A DNA stretch of 25,772 nucleotides from Proteobacteria bacterium UBA6921 (GCA_002450895.1 DKAR01000031.1:11853-37624); one strand, 5' to 3'; shown: positions 1 to 7,860, counted from the stretch's first letter. Made by a program: numbers and translations. Notes: generated by a model from the letters alone, not told the origin.

Positions 1-582
1 GCGGGTGCAGACCGTGGCGCCGAGATCCATGATCGCCTGCGTGTAGTCAGCCACACGCTGGTCCGGTGTGTGATCGTCCGCCAAACGCCACAATTCGCGC
101 TCGATTGCGACTTGGCCGGGCCATCCGGACACCGCATGAACGCGCGCCAGAACGCGCTTTACATTGCCGTCGAGGATCGGGTGGCGCTGTCCCGCCGAGA
201 GCGCCAGGATGGCGCCTGCCGTTGAACGCCCGATACCGGGCAAGTTAACGACAGCGTCGAACGACCGAGGGAATTCACCGCGGTATTGATCTCGAATCAC
301 TTGGGCGGCGCGGTGCAGATTTCGGCCACGTGCGTAATAGCCCAACCCGGACCAGTGATGCAAAACGTCGTCCAGTGGCGCATCGGCAAGCGCCGTTACC
401 GTCGGAAATCGTTCAACAAATCGCAGAAAATAGGGCACAACCGTGGCGACCTGGGTCTGCTGTAGCATGACCTCAGACACCCAAACGCGATAGGGCGATC
501 GGTCGAATTGCCAGGGCAAGTCGCGCCGACCGTGAACATCAAACCACTGGAGCAACGCAGCGCTGAAGTTTTTAGCGGCCAT
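1..582 (-). CDS. mutY: A/G-specific adenine glycosylase MutY (N-terminal part, cut by window edge)
   Basis: DNA glycosylase that removes adenine mispaired with 8-oxoguanine in base-excision repair. The first 194 residues are present and the frame runs off the left edge. The ATG at 582-580 gives a protein starting MAAKNFSAALLQWF. It places the catalytic Glu at residue 37 inside SEVMLQQTQV, exactly where the family has it. A helix-hairpin-helix (LPGIGRSTAGAI) follows, then HPILDGNVKRV with the catalytic Asp. The last residues visible, GATVCTR, hold the first Cys (residue 192) of the expected [4Fe-4S] cluster. The other three Cys and the 8-oxoG-recognition domain lie outside the window. The gene is divergent from the small membrane gene at 707. 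The identification is very secure. Confidence 0.96.
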   Translation of the reverse strand, partial: MAAKNFSAALLQWFDVHGRRDLPWQFDRSPYRVWVSEVMLQQTQVATVVPYFLRFVERFPTVTALADAPLDDVLHHWSGLGYYARGRNLHRAAQVIRDQYRGEFPRSFDAVVNLPGIGRSTAGAILALSAGQRHPILDGNVKRVLARVHAVSGWPGQVAIERELWRLADDHTPDQRVADYTQAIMDLGATVCTR

Positions 583-640
583 GACCAAGAGCTCGTAATG
601 TTCGCGGGTACCGGAACGGCACATGCGCGCGATGTCGCTG

Positions 641-646
641 TATAAT
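641..646 (+). promoter_or_regulatory. Sigma-70-like -10 box (TATAAT) before the zinc-ribbon membrane gene
   Basis: A perfect TATAAT lies in the mutY/707 divergent gap. No good -35 hexamer is visible 16-18 bases upstream. If it is used, transcription would begin near 653. That excludes the ATG at 623 as a start and favours the ATGs at 671 or 707. Confidence 0.4.
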
Positions 647-706
647 GCCGTAATTGCCGAACCGTTAGGAATGGCCCGTCTTCAGGGATTAGCGACTCGA
701 TACAAC

Positions 707-1099
707 ATGAGCACCGTTGAAAAACGACCCATCGAAATTCGGGACAGCAACAACAGCGGAGTGGCCGGCACGCTCAATGTAACTCTGTTCGCGCCAAACG
801 ACCGCACTGTGCGCGCATTGAAGACGTTAGGACTTTTTTGGGCACTGGCCGTGGGCTCGATCCCGATCATTATTGCGCACTGGGTGCTCGTACCCGGTTT
901 TCTTATTGCCGGACCCATCATGGCCGTGCGTCGCTACCGAATGACCGAAAGCGTCGATGGCGCGGAAGGAACCTGTCCGGCCTGCAAGGGCGCAATCAAG
1001 GTGTCGATGGAAACGACAGACACGTTGCCGAAGTGGACGTATTGCCCAGCATGCAATGCTCCGATCCAGCTCGTGCCGTCCGAAAAACCCTCATCCTGA
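707..1099 (+). CDS. Small membrane protein with C-terminal zinc ribbon, function unknown
   Basis: I do not recognise a named family. From the ATG at 707 the product is 130 residues: a polar N-terminus, a hydrophobic stretch at about 41-74 that could form two membrane segments or one hairpin, a basic RRYR stop-transfer, and a soluble tail with two CPAC motifs (Cys 90/93 and 113/116). That pattern looks like a rubredoxin-type zinc ribbon on the cytoplasmic face. The open frame extends upstream to ATGs at 671 and 623. The TATAAT at 641 lies downstream of the 623 start, and MSTVEK looks like a natural N-terminus, so I chose 707, although the nearest purine-rich ribosome site (AGGGAT, 684) is rather far. 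The next ORF starts 15 bases downstream. Confidence 0.6.
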   Translation: MSTVEKRPIEIRDSNNSGVAGTLNVTLFAPNDRTVRALKTLGLFWALAVGSIPIIIAHWVLVPGFLIAGPIMAVRRYRMTESVDGAEGTCPACKGAIKVSMETTDTLPKWTYCPACNAPIQLVPSEKPSS

Positions 1100-1114
1100 A
1101 ATCTGATTCTGCTC

Positions 1115-1219
1115 ATGCGTGCTGTCATGGCTATCTTCGTGCTAACGGTCTTTGTGCTCGCATTGATCACGAGCATTGGTTTATTCCTGTTTCAGATGGG
1201 TGTGTTCGGTGATCGATAG
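1115..1219 (+). CDS. Possible 34-residue single-pass membrane microprotein
   Basis: ATG at 1115 to TAG at 1217-1219 encodes 34 residues, almost all hydrophobic from Met5 to Met28 (MAIFVLTVFVLALITS then IGLFLFQM), with a polar GDR end. It lies 15 bases after the zinc-ribbon membrane gene on the same strand and ends 5 bases before the tRNA-Gly 3' end. A second in-frame ATG is at 1127. The ribosome-binding site is weak. The uniform transmembrane composition and the position suggest a real co-transcribed small protein, but no homologue can be named and chance is not excluded. Confidence 0.4.
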   Translation: MRAVMAIFVLTVFVLALITSIGLFLFQMGVFGDR

Positions 1220-1224
1220 GAAAA

Positions 1225-1298
1225 TGGAGCGGGTGATGGGAATCGAACCCACGTTAGCAGCTTGGGAAGCTGCAGTTCTACCATTGAACTACACCCGC
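1225..1298 (-). tRNA. glyU: tRNA-Gly (anticodon CCC)
   Basis: The reverse strand folds as a 74-nt cloverleaf with encoded CCA. Acceptor stem GCGGGTG pairs with CACCCGC. The D arm is GTTC/GAAC, the anticodon stem GCAGC/GCTGC with loop TTCCCAA (anticodon CCC), and the T arm has the TTCGATT loop. The sequence closely resembles the Escherichia coli glyU type. It reads Gly codon GGG. It is a single tRNA, opposite in direction to the flanking small genes and thiS. Confidence 0.97.
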
Positions 1299-1309
1299 AC
1301 GGTGTGCGA

Positions 1310-1315
1310 ATTCTA
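1310..1315 (-). promoter_or_regulatory. Candidate -10 box (TAGAAT) for tRNA-Gly
   Basis: On the minus strand TAGAAT ends 11 bases before the tRNA 5' end, which is the right distance for a start site just upstream of the mature tRNA. The -35 region is poor, so this is a candidate only. Confidence 0.35.
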
Positions 1316-1353
1316 CCGTGAGCCGGCGTTCCAACGATAGTGAGGGTCCGTCA

Positions 1354-1554
1354 GTGAAGATCGTGGTGAATGGCGAACAGCGTGATGTCCCGGCGTCGTG
1401 TACCGCCGCCGTGCTGCTGGCGGAAATGAATCTGACCGGGAAACGTCTGGCGCTTGAGGTTAACGAGGAAATCGTTCCACGCAGCCAATTTGGGCAACAT
1501 ACGTTTCGGGACGGCGACAAGGTCGAGATCGTACATGCCATCGGCGGCGGTTAA
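1354..1554 (+). CDS. thiS: Thiamine biosynthesis sulfur carrier ThiS
   Basis: Ubiquitin-like sulfur carrier. Its C-terminal Gly-Gly is adenylated by ThiF and converted to the thiocarboxylate that donates sulfur to the thiazole ring made by ThiG. The GTG start at 1354 gives 66 residues, the usual ThiS length, and sits 7 bases after a GAGGG ribosome site. A longer reading from 1318 would add 12 non-conserved residues. The product begins VKIVVNGEQRDV and ends EIVHAIGGG, so the essential C-terminal GG is present. thiG follows 39 bases downstream on the same strand. No thiO, thiE or thiF gene is in the window, and there is no room for a TPP riboswitch between the tRNA and this start. Confidence 0.95.
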   Translation: MKIVVNGEQRDVPASCTAAVLLAEMNLTGKRLALEVNEEIVPRSQFGQHTFRDGDKVEIVHAIGGG

Positions 1555-1593
1555 CGCCCGAAACAAGTCATACAACCGAGAACGGATTTAACG

Positions 1594-2391
1594 ATGGAAA
1601 CACAGCTGAAAGATTCAAAACCGCTGACGATTGCGGGCAAGGTTTACCAGTCACGCCTTCTGGTGGGTTCCGGCAAGTATCGCGACCTCGAGGAAACGCG
1701 GCAGGCCACCGAAGCGAGTGGCGCCGAAATCATCACCGTGGCAGTGCGCCGCACGAACATTGGCCAAAAGGCCGGTGAGCCAAACCTGCTTGATGTCATT
1801 TCTCCGGAGCGATATACGATCCTTCCCAACACCGCGGGATGCTACAGCGCTGAGGATGCAGTGCGAACCTGCAAACTCGCGCGTGAACTTCTGGACGGAC
1901 ACGATCTCGTGAAGCTCGAGGTGATTGGCGACGAGAAGACGCTATACCCCGATGTCCAGGCCACGTTACGTGCCGCGGAAACCCTGGTGAAGGATGGATT
2001 TAAAGTCATGGTGTACACCACTGACGATCCGCTCATCGCTCGGCAGCTTGAGGACATCGGGTGTGTCGCCGTGATGCCATTGGCAGCACCTATCGGTTCC
2101 GGGCTTGGAATACAGAATCGCTACAACATCCTCACAATTATTGAAAATGCCCGCGTTCCGATTCTTGTCGACGCCGGGGTAGGAACGGCTTCAGATGCAG
2201 CCATTGCAATGGAAATGGGATGCGATGGCGTGCTGATGAATACTGCGATCGCCGGCGCCCGCAATCCTGTACTGATGGCGAGCGCAATGAAAAAAGCCAT
2301 CGAAGCCGGTCGTGAGGCCTATCTGGCCGGACGCATTCCGCGCAAGCGTTATGCGAGCGCATCGTCTCCCGTTGATGGATTGTTCTTCTGA
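1594..2391 (+). CDS. thiG: Thiazole synthase ThiG
   Basis: Cytoplasmic TIM-barrel enzyme that joins 1-deoxy-D-xylulose 5-phosphate, an imine from glycine or tyrosine, and ThiS thiocarboxylate to form the thiazole phosphate of thiamine. The protein has 265 residues. The Schiff-base lysine is Lys107 in DLVKLEVIGD. Other family blocks are LLVGSGKYRD near the N-terminus, MPLAAPIGSGLGIQN, the phosphate-binding VDAGVGTASDAA, and GVLMNTAIAGA. It follows thiS directly. Its stop codon overlaps the likely CTG start of trmB, which implies translational coupling. Confidence 0.97.
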   Translation: METQLKDSKPLTIAGKVYQSRLLVGSGKYRDLEETRQATEASGAEIITVAVRRTNIGQKAGEPNLLDVISPERYTILPNTAGCYSAEDAVRTCKLARELLDGHDLVKLEVIGDEKTLYPDVQATLRAAETLVKDGFKVMVYTTDDPLIARQLEDIGCVAVMPLAAPIGSGLGIQNRYNILTIIENARVPILVDAGVGTASDAAIAMEMGCDGVLMNTAIAGARNPVLMASAMKKAIEAGREAYLAGRIPRKRYASASSPVDGLFF

Positions 2392-3074
2392 CTCAGCCAG
2401 AACACCACCGAAAGATTCGGAGCTTTGTCCGGCGCGAAGGACGAATGACGGTCGCACAGGAACGTGCGCTCGCCGATCTTTGGCCACACTTCGGAATCGA
2501 CTTTCACGGCGACAAGCTCGACTTGAATTCCGTGTTTGCGCGGAGCGCGCGATGCGCGCTCGAAATCGGATTTGGAATGGGCGCGACTCTCGCGGAGATG
2601 GCCGGGCAAAGTCCTGATTGGAATTATCTTGGCATCGAAGTCCATCGACCGGGCGTTGGAAACTTGCTGCGCCTGTTAAGTGAGCGGGCGCTCGGAAATG
2701 TGCGGATTATCTGTGCAGATGCGGTCGAAGTTCTGAACACCGCCATTTCGGATGACGCACTTGACGCTGTTTATATTTTCTTTCCAGATCCCTGGCCCAA
2801 GAAGCGCCACCACAAGCGGCGACTGATTCAACCGGAATTCGTTTCTCTCATCGGAAAGAAACTGCGTACTGGAGGTTTGTTGCACATTGCGACCGACTGG
2901 GACGAGTATGCCCAACATATACTCAGCGTACTCGAATCAACACCGTTGTTCTCGAACCTGCACGAGAAAGGGTGTTTTGCACCCGGCCGCGGAGCTCGCC
3001 CTCTAACAAAGTTTGAGCAGCGCGGCTTGCGCCTCGGCCACGGCGTATGGGACGTGCAGTTTAGGAAGAGTTAG
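2388..3074 (+). CDS. trmB: tRNA (guanine-N7-)-methyltransferase TrmB, probable CTG start
   Basis: SAM-dependent enzyme making m7G46 in the tRNA variable loop. Family signatures are clear: SAM motif ALEIGFGMG, IFFPDPWPKKRHHKRR with the catalytic region, and TDWDEYAQH. The first in-frame ATG (2445) would give 209 residues, which is short for the family. It would drop the conserved segment upstream that reads HRKIRSFVRREGR, the normal TrmB N-terminus. The in-frame stop lies at 2373-2375. The only reasonable codon between is CTG at 2388, which overlaps the thiG TGA (CTGA) and would give 228 residues starting (M)TQPEHHRK. A GATGGA ribosome site lies about 8 bases before it. ATT at 2379 is an alternative. 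Function is certain; the start is inferred. Confidence 0.9.
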   Translation: MTQPEHHRKIRSFVRREGRMTVAQERALADLWPHFGIDFHGDKLDLNSVFARSARCALEIGFGMGATLAEMAGQSPDWNYLGIEVHRPGVGNLLRLLSERALGNVRIICADAVEVLNTAISDDALDAVYIFFPDPWPKKRHHKRRLIQPEFVSLIGKKLRTGGLLHIATDWDEYAQHILSVLESTPLFSNLHEKGCFAPGRGARPLTKFEQRGLRLGHGVWDVQFRKS

Positions 3075-3081
3075 AGAAAAA

Positions 3082-3804
3082 TCAGGTCGTCTGAACAGGT
3101 ACTGCTTCGCCAGTGCCGCGGTCAATGCGCTCCAGGCGGTAGCCGTGCTGATAAATGGCGCTCAATCGCCATCCACGCTCCGGATTCAAATCCAGTTTTT
3201 TTCGGATGCGGCTGACGTGCGTGTCGACCGTTCGTGTATTGATATCGGGTGAGCGACCCCACACGGATTCCAGGATGTGACCGCGCGACAAGATTCGCCC
3301 GGTATGCTTGATCAGAAATAGCGCGAGCTCGAACTCTTTCCCGGTCAGCTCGATGGGTTCACCGCCGCGCGATATCGCCCGGTGTTCCAGGTCCAGCGTA
3401 AGATCGCCCGTTTCGATCTTTTCCTTGTCTTTGGTAGATCCCTGTGCACGACGGACCAAGGCGGCGACACGAGCGATAAGTTCGCCGCGCCGAATGGGTT
3501 TAACCATGTAGTCGTCGGCGCCGCGCTCAAGGACGTGGACGATATCCTCTTCGCTGTCGCGCGAGGTCACGAACAATACCGGAATGTGCCAGTCAACGCG
3601 CTGCCGAACCCAGCTCAAAACTTCGTCGCCATCAATGTCGGGCAAATTCCAGTCAAGCAACAAGAGGTCAAAGCTGTCGTGGCTGACTGTCTTGATGAAC
3701 ATCTTGCCCGACTCAAAATGCTGGCATACATGTCCTGCGGCCTCGAGCCACAATGACACGAGCTTTGCCTGCTGCGCATCGTCTTCTAGTAATGCAATTC
3801 GCAC
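3082..3804 (-). CDS. OmpR/PhoB-family response regulator (orphan)
   Basis: DNA-binding response regulator of 240 residues. The receiver domain (1-115) has the acidic pocket Glu7/Asp8/Asp9, phosphoacceptor Asp51 in LLLLDWNLPD, Thr80 and Lys102 in VKPI, so it looks fully functional. The C-terminal winged helix (about 130-230) carries LTGKEFELALFLIKHTGR and the recognition helix region TRTVDTHVSRIRKKL. The start is GTG at 3804; upstream frames do not extend a plausible receiver. No histidine kinase gene is adjacent, so the partner is unknown. It converges on trmB with only 7 bases between stops and lies downstream of the fba terminator, so it is transcribed separately. Confidence 0.9.
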   Translation of the reverse strand: MRIALLEDDAQQAKLVSLWLEAAGHVCQHFESGKMFIKTVSHDSFDLLLLDWNLPDIDGDEVLSWVRQRVDWHIPVLFVTSRDSEEDIVHVLERGADDYMVKPIRRGELIARVAALVRRAQGSTKDKEKIETGDLTLDLEHRAISRGGEPIELTGKEFELALFLIKHTGRILSRGHILESVWGRSPDINTRTVDTHVSRIRKKLDLNPERGWRLSAIYQHGYRLERIDRGTGEAVPVQTT

Positions 3805-3910
3805 TTCTCAATTCCCCGTCGTACAACGTGTTTTATCTATTATTTTTGTTGCGCTAGAAAAACCCCGACTCCAATTAAAAACCAGTATCCCAGATTTGCC
3901 AACGGAAATG

Positions 3911-3943
3911 CGAAAAGAAAGAGGCCGCCCCGGGGCGGCCTCT
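3911..3943 (-). terminator. Rho-independent terminator of the tkt-gap-pgk-pyk-fba operon
   Basis: Positions 3920-3943 are a perfect 24-base palindrome, very GC-rich, beginning AGAGGCCGCC on the minus strand. On the minus strand it is followed by TTCTTTTC (complement of 3912-3919). It begins 26 bases after the fba stop, so it should end the glycolytic operon and insulate the response-regulator gene. Confidence 0.85.
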
Positions 3944-3969
3944 AACCTCTTTCTAATATCCCGGCAAAA

Positions 3970-5034
3970 CTAGTTCACTTTCTGAGCGAGCTCACCTGAG
4001 GTATAGCGCTTGGTCATTTTTTCCAAGTCAGTGACCTTGATCTTGGATGCCTGGCCGGCCGTACCGAATGCCTCGTAGCGAATCTTGCAGATGTCTTTCA
4101 TCGCCGCCGTGGACGCTTTCAGGAACTTGCGCGGATCGAATTCTTTCGGGTTTTCCGCCAAGAACTTGCGAATGGCTCCGGTCGACGCCATACGCAGGTC
4201 GGTATCAATATTGACCTTTCGTACGCCGTGTTTGATGCCTTCACGAATTTCTTCGAGCGGTACGCCGTAGGTCTGGCCCATGTCGCCGCCGTACTTGTTG
4301 ATGATGGCAAGCCATTCCTGCGGCACCGATGACGACCCGTGCATAACGAGGTGCGTATTGGGAATCCGCGCATGGATTTCCTTGATGCGGCCGATCGCGA
4401 GAATGTCGCCGGTGGGCGGGCGCGTAAACTTATACGCACCGTGCGAGGTCCCGATCGCAATTGCGAGTGCATCGACGCCGGTTTTCTTTACAAAATCGGC
4501 GGCCTCGTTCGGGTCGGTCAACAGCTGTGAGTGATCCAGCTTGCCTTCGGCGCCGGAGCCGTCTTCTTCACCCATCATTCCGGTTTCGAGCGAACCCAGG
4601 CAGCCCAGTTCACCTTCGACCGAAACGCCGCAAGCGTGCGCAAGATCAACGACGCTTTTGGTCACGTTCACGTTGTATTCGTAGCTCGAAGGCGTCTTCA
4701 TGTCTTCTTTCAGCGAGCCGTCCATCATGACCGACGTAAAGCCAAGCTGAATAGAGCGGATACACACCGCAGGAGACGCACCGTGATCCTGATGAACGCA
4801 AACCGGAATATGCGGCCACTGCTCAACCGCGGCTTCCATCAAGTGGCGAAGGAAGGGGGCGCCCGCATAGCTGCGCGCACCAGCTGACGCCTGCACGATC
4901 ACCGGCGAATCTGTCGCATCGGCGGCCTGCATGATGGAATGCATCTGCTCGAGATTGTTGACGTTGAACGCGGGTACGCCGTAGTTGTTTTCGGCGGCGT
5001 GGTCCAACATTTGTCGAAGTGTGATTAATGCCAT
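3970..5034 (-). CDS. fba: Fructose-bisphosphate aldolase, class II, Calvin-cycle subtype
   Basis: Zinc-dependent enzyme that reversibly cleaves fructose 1,6-bisphosphate to dihydroxyacetone phosphate and glyceraldehyde 3-phosphate; this subtype also commonly acts on sedoheptulose 1,7-bisphosphate in CbbA-type proteins. The product is 354 residues, the normal length. VCVHQDHGAS holds His81, Asp83 and His84 (catalytic and metal-binding). Phosphate-binding regions AIGTSHGAYKF, VMHGSSSVP and VRKVNIDTDLRMA are intact. A strong AAGGAG ribosome site precedes ATG 5034. It is the last gene of the operon, 75 bases after pyk, and is followed by a terminator. The alternative symbol cbbA would fit if the organism is autotrophic. 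Confidence 0.96.
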   Translation of the reverse strand: MALITLRQMLDHAAENNYGVPAFNVNNLEQMHSIMQAADATDSPVIVQASAGARSYAGAPFLRHLMEAAVEQWPHIPVCVHQDHGASPAVCIRSIQLGFTSVMMDGSLKEDMKTPSSYEYNVNVTKSVVDLAHACGVSVEGELGCLGSLETGMMGEEDGSGAEGKLDHSQLLTDPNEAADFVKKTGVDALAIAIGTSHGAYKFTRPPTGDILAIGRIKEIHARIPNTHLVMHGSSSVPQEWLAIINKYGGDMGQTYGVPLEEIREGIKHGVRKVNIDTDLRMASTGAIRKFLAENPKEFDPRKFLKASTAAMKDICKIRYEAFGTAGQASKIKVTDLEKMTKRYTSGELAQKVN

Positions 5035-5109
5035 GGTGATGCTCTCCTTAAGGTAAAAACCTTTGTTGCGCTATTAAAACCGAAAATCGTATTCCTGGCA
5101 CTCTTGCCG

Positions 5110-6570
5110 CTAGCTGTTGCCTTGTCGGGGCTGAACCATGTCGCCCACACGTGCAATTTTCATGGAATTAGTGCCGCCCATTGCTCCCATGAGATCGCCT
5201 TTGGTGATGATGACCAGGTCGCCGTCTTCAAGTTCGCCAAGGCTTTTCAACAGCTCTACGACCTCAAGATTGACCTGAGCATGATCTGTAGAAGAAGTTA
5301 CATACTCGATTGGATAAACCCCTCGGTACATGGTCACTTTGCGCCGCGTGGCCTCGTGCCCCGTCAGTGCAAAAATCGCGATGCTGGAACTGATGCGCGA
5401 CATCCATAATGGCGTTGCCCCAGATTCCGTCAGTGCGGCAATTGCTTTCACGCCATAGTGATTTGCCGTGTACATGGACGCCAGCGCGATGGCTTCATCC
5501 GTCCGGGCAAAGCGTGTGTTAATGCGATGATCGGACGAAGTTACGGAACGCTGTTTCTCGGCCTCGAGGCAGATGCGCGCCATTGCGGCGATGGCCTTGT
5601 CGGGATATTTTCCGCTGGCTGTTTCCGCTGAAAGCATCACCGCATCCGTACCGTCAAATACCGCATTGGCAACGTCGAATACTTCGGCGCGCGTCGGAAT
5701 CTGATTCTCGATCATCGATTCCATCATCTGCGTGGCCGTAATCACGATGCGGTTCATCGTACGTGCCAGCGTGATGATTTGCTTTTGCACAGGCGGCAGT
5801 GCCGCATCGCCGATTTCTACACCCAGATCTCCGCGCGCGATCATCACAGCGTCGGAAGCGGCAATAATTTCTTCCAGAACTTCCAGTGCTTCGGCACGTT
5901 CAATTTTGGCGACGATACCGCCTCTGCCACCGGCAGCACGCAGCAATTCACGCGCTTCATTGACGTCTGCAGCACTGCGTGGAAACGACACCGCAACGTA
6001 ATCCGCGCCCAGCGTAGCGGCTGTTTTGATGTCTTCGCGATCCTTGTCAGTCAATGCCGGTGCAGAAAGTCCACCGCCCTGGCGATTGATGCCCTTGCGA
6101 TCTTTGAGCTCGCCGCCCATGACGACAGTGCAGACAACCTGGGCGCCCTTCACCTCGTTAACCGTAAGAACAAACCGGCCATCGTCCAGCAGCAGTGTGT
6201 CACCGGGCACAACGTCGTTCGGCAATTCCTTGTACGCAATGCCCACTGATGTTTCCGTGCCGGCATCCGGATCAAGGGTGGCATCCAACGTAAATTGGGC
6301 GCCTTCCTTCAGCGTGACCTTTCCGCTCTTGAAGCGGTCGATTCGGATCTTCGGACCCTGCAGGTCCACAAGCACGCCGACGACGCGATTGTGTCGTTGG
6401 GCGCTGGTGCGAATCGCTTCAGCACGCCGAATCTGTTCTTCTGCCTTACCGTGGGAGAAATTCAGGCGAGCGACATCAATGCCCGCCTCAACGATTCTGT
6501 CGACGACTTTCGGATCGTCCGTCGCCGGTCCCATCGTGGCGACGATTTTAGTTCTTCGTTTTCTGTCCAT
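5110..6570 (-). CDS. pyk: Pyruvate kinase
   Basis: Transfers phosphate from phosphoenolpyruvate to ADP, the last step of glycolysis. The product is 486 residues. The N-terminal block RTKIVATMGPATDD leads into ARLNFSHG (substrate and cation binding). VAKIERAEAL carries the catalytic Lys, MIARGDLGVEIG the metal-binding acidic residues, and TATQMMESMI is the family signature. The C-terminal allosteric domain is present and ends MVQPRQGNS. The gene lies 24 bases after pgk with a GGGAGC element about 14 bases before the ATG. Its position between pgk and fba supports co-transcription. I cannot tell the PykA and PykF subtypes apart by eye. Confidence 0.96.
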   Translation of the reverse strand: MDRKRRTKIVATMGPATDDPKVVDRIVEAGIDVARLNFSHGKAEEQIRRAEAIRTSAQRHNRVVGVLVDLQGPKIRIDRFKSGKVTLKEGAQFTLDATLDPDAGTETSVGIAYKELPNDVVPGDTLLLDDGRFVLTVNEVKGAQVVCTVVMGGELKDRKGINRQGGGLSAPALTDKDREDIKTAATLGADYVAVSFPRSAADVNEARELLRAAGGRGGIVAKIERAEALEVLEEIIAASDAVMIARGDLGVEIGDAALPPVQKQIITLARTMNRIVITATQMMESMIENQIPTRAEVFDVANAVFDGTDAVMLSAETASGKYPDKAIAAMARICLEAEKQRSVTSSDHRINTRFARTDEAIALASMYTANHYGVKAIAALTESGATPLWMSRISSSIAIFALTGHEATRRKVTMYRGVYPIEYVTSSTDHAQVNLEVVELLKSLGELEDGDLVIITKGDLMGAMGGTNSMKIARVGDMVQPRQGNS

Positions 6571-6594
6571 CCGCTTGCGTCGAGCTCCCGGTCT

Positions 6595-7776
6595 CTATTT
6601 CGCGCGCTGCTCAAGAATATCCACGGCAGGGAGAACCTTTCCTTCGAGATACTCGAGGAAGGCGCCGCCGGCGGTCGAGATATAGGAGACTTTGTTGTAA
6701 ATGTCGTACTTCTGAATTGCTGCGATCGTGTCGCCACCGCCCGCCAGAGTGAATGCGGACGTCTTGGCAATCGCATCAGCAATCGTCTTGGTTCCGGCAC
6801 CGAACTGATCGAATTCGAATACGCCAACTGGTCCGTTCCACACCACCGTACCTGCCTTCATGATGATGTCGGCGAGTTGTTGCGCGCTCTTCGGGCCGAT
6901 ATCGAAGATCATGTCGTCATCTGCGACGGCGCCTGCGTCCTTCAACACAGCGGGTTCGTTGGCGTCGAATTTCTTGCCGACAACCACGTCGACGGCAATT
7001 GGAATGATTGCGCCGCGCTTGCTCATTTTTTCCATCAGCGATTTGGCGGTGGGAATCAGATCCGCTTCGGCGAGTGATTTGCCGATCTTGTTGCCCGCTG
7101 CGGCGAGGAAGGTGTTAGCGATACCGCCACCAACCACGAGCTGATCGACTTTTTCGGACAGCGATTCGAGCACGGTGAGTTTGGTAGAAACTTTGGAACC
7201 ACCGACGATTGCAACCATCGGACGCTTGGGATTGGCCAGCGCCTTGGTCAGTGCGTCCAGCTCTTCAGTCAGCAGAATGCCGGCGCAGGCGGTCGGCGCA
7301 AACTTGGCGACGCCGTGCGTTGAACCTTCCGCGCGATGCGCGGTGCCGAATGCGTCCATGACGAAGACGTCGCACAGCGCCGCGTACTTCTTCGCGGTGT
7401 CATCGACGTTTTTCTTTTCACCCTTGTTGAAGCGAACGTTTTCCAGGAGGACCAGCTCACCGGCTGCAACGTCGAAGCCGCCATTGATCCAGTCCTTGAC
7501 CAGGCGTACTGGCTTGCCGAGTTTCTTCGACAGGTCATCGGCAACTGGTTTCAGCGAATTCTCTTCCGAGTAGACGCCTTCTTCCGGACGACCCAGATGC
7601 GACATCACCATGACTTTGGCACCGGCCTTGATGCAGTGATTGAATGTCGGCATGGACGCGGATATACGCGCGTCCGAGGTCACCTTGCCATCCTTGACGG
7701 GCACGTTGAGATCGGCGCGGATCAGAACGCGCTTGCCTTTGAGGTCCAGATCGGTCAGTCGAATAAAAGAAGCCAT
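6595..7776 (-). CDS. pgk: Phosphoglycerate kinase
   Basis: Interconverts 1,3-bisphosphoglycerate and 3-phosphoglycerate with ATP. I chose the ATG at 7776, giving 393 residues and the standard N-terminus MASFIRLTDLDLKGKRVLIR with a GAGAGAGA ribosome site. An upstream in-frame start at 7818 would add 14 non-conserved residues. Family landmarks are RADLNVPV, MSHLGRP, the nucleotide-binding VGGSKVSTK, WNGPVGVFE and the C-terminal GGGDTIAA. The gene is third in the operon, between gap and pyk, with a 129-base spacer from gap that contains a hairpin. Confidence 0.97.
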   Translation of the reverse strand: MASFIRLTDLDLKGKRVLIRADLNVPVKDGKVTSDARISASMPTFNHCIKAGAKVMVMSHLGRPEEGVYSEENSLKPVADDLSKKLGKPVRLVKDWINGGFDVAAGELVLLENVRFNKGEKKNVDDTAKKYAALCDVFVMDAFGTAHRAEGSTHGVAKFAPTACAGILLTEELDALTKALANPKRPMVAIVGGSKVSTKLTVLESLSEKVDQLVVGGGIANTFLAAAGNKIGKSLAEADLIPTAKSLMEKMSKRGAIIPIAVDVVVGKKFDANEPAVLKDAGAVADDDMIFDIGPKSAQQLADIIMKAGTVVWNGPVGVFEFDQFGAGTKTIADAIAKTSAFTLAGGGDTIAAIQKYDIYNKVSYISTAGGAFLEYLEGKVLPAVDILEQRAK

Positions 7777-7860
7777 GATTCTCTCTCTCAAAATTGTCGT
7801 TGCGAAATTTTCCATCACGCTGCCGCGCGCGACGGCCTGATGGAAGCTCTCGCGAAACGC

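Noticed and set aside
1299..1353. TPP riboswitch upstream of thiS
   Set aside because: Only about 55 bases lie between the tRNA-Gly 5' end and the thiS start, and no THI-element conserved sequence is seen there.
2312..2617. Alternative frame covering the thiG/trmB junction
   Set aside because: It is a shadow of thiG and trmB; the TrmB frame carries the conserved N-terminal motif.
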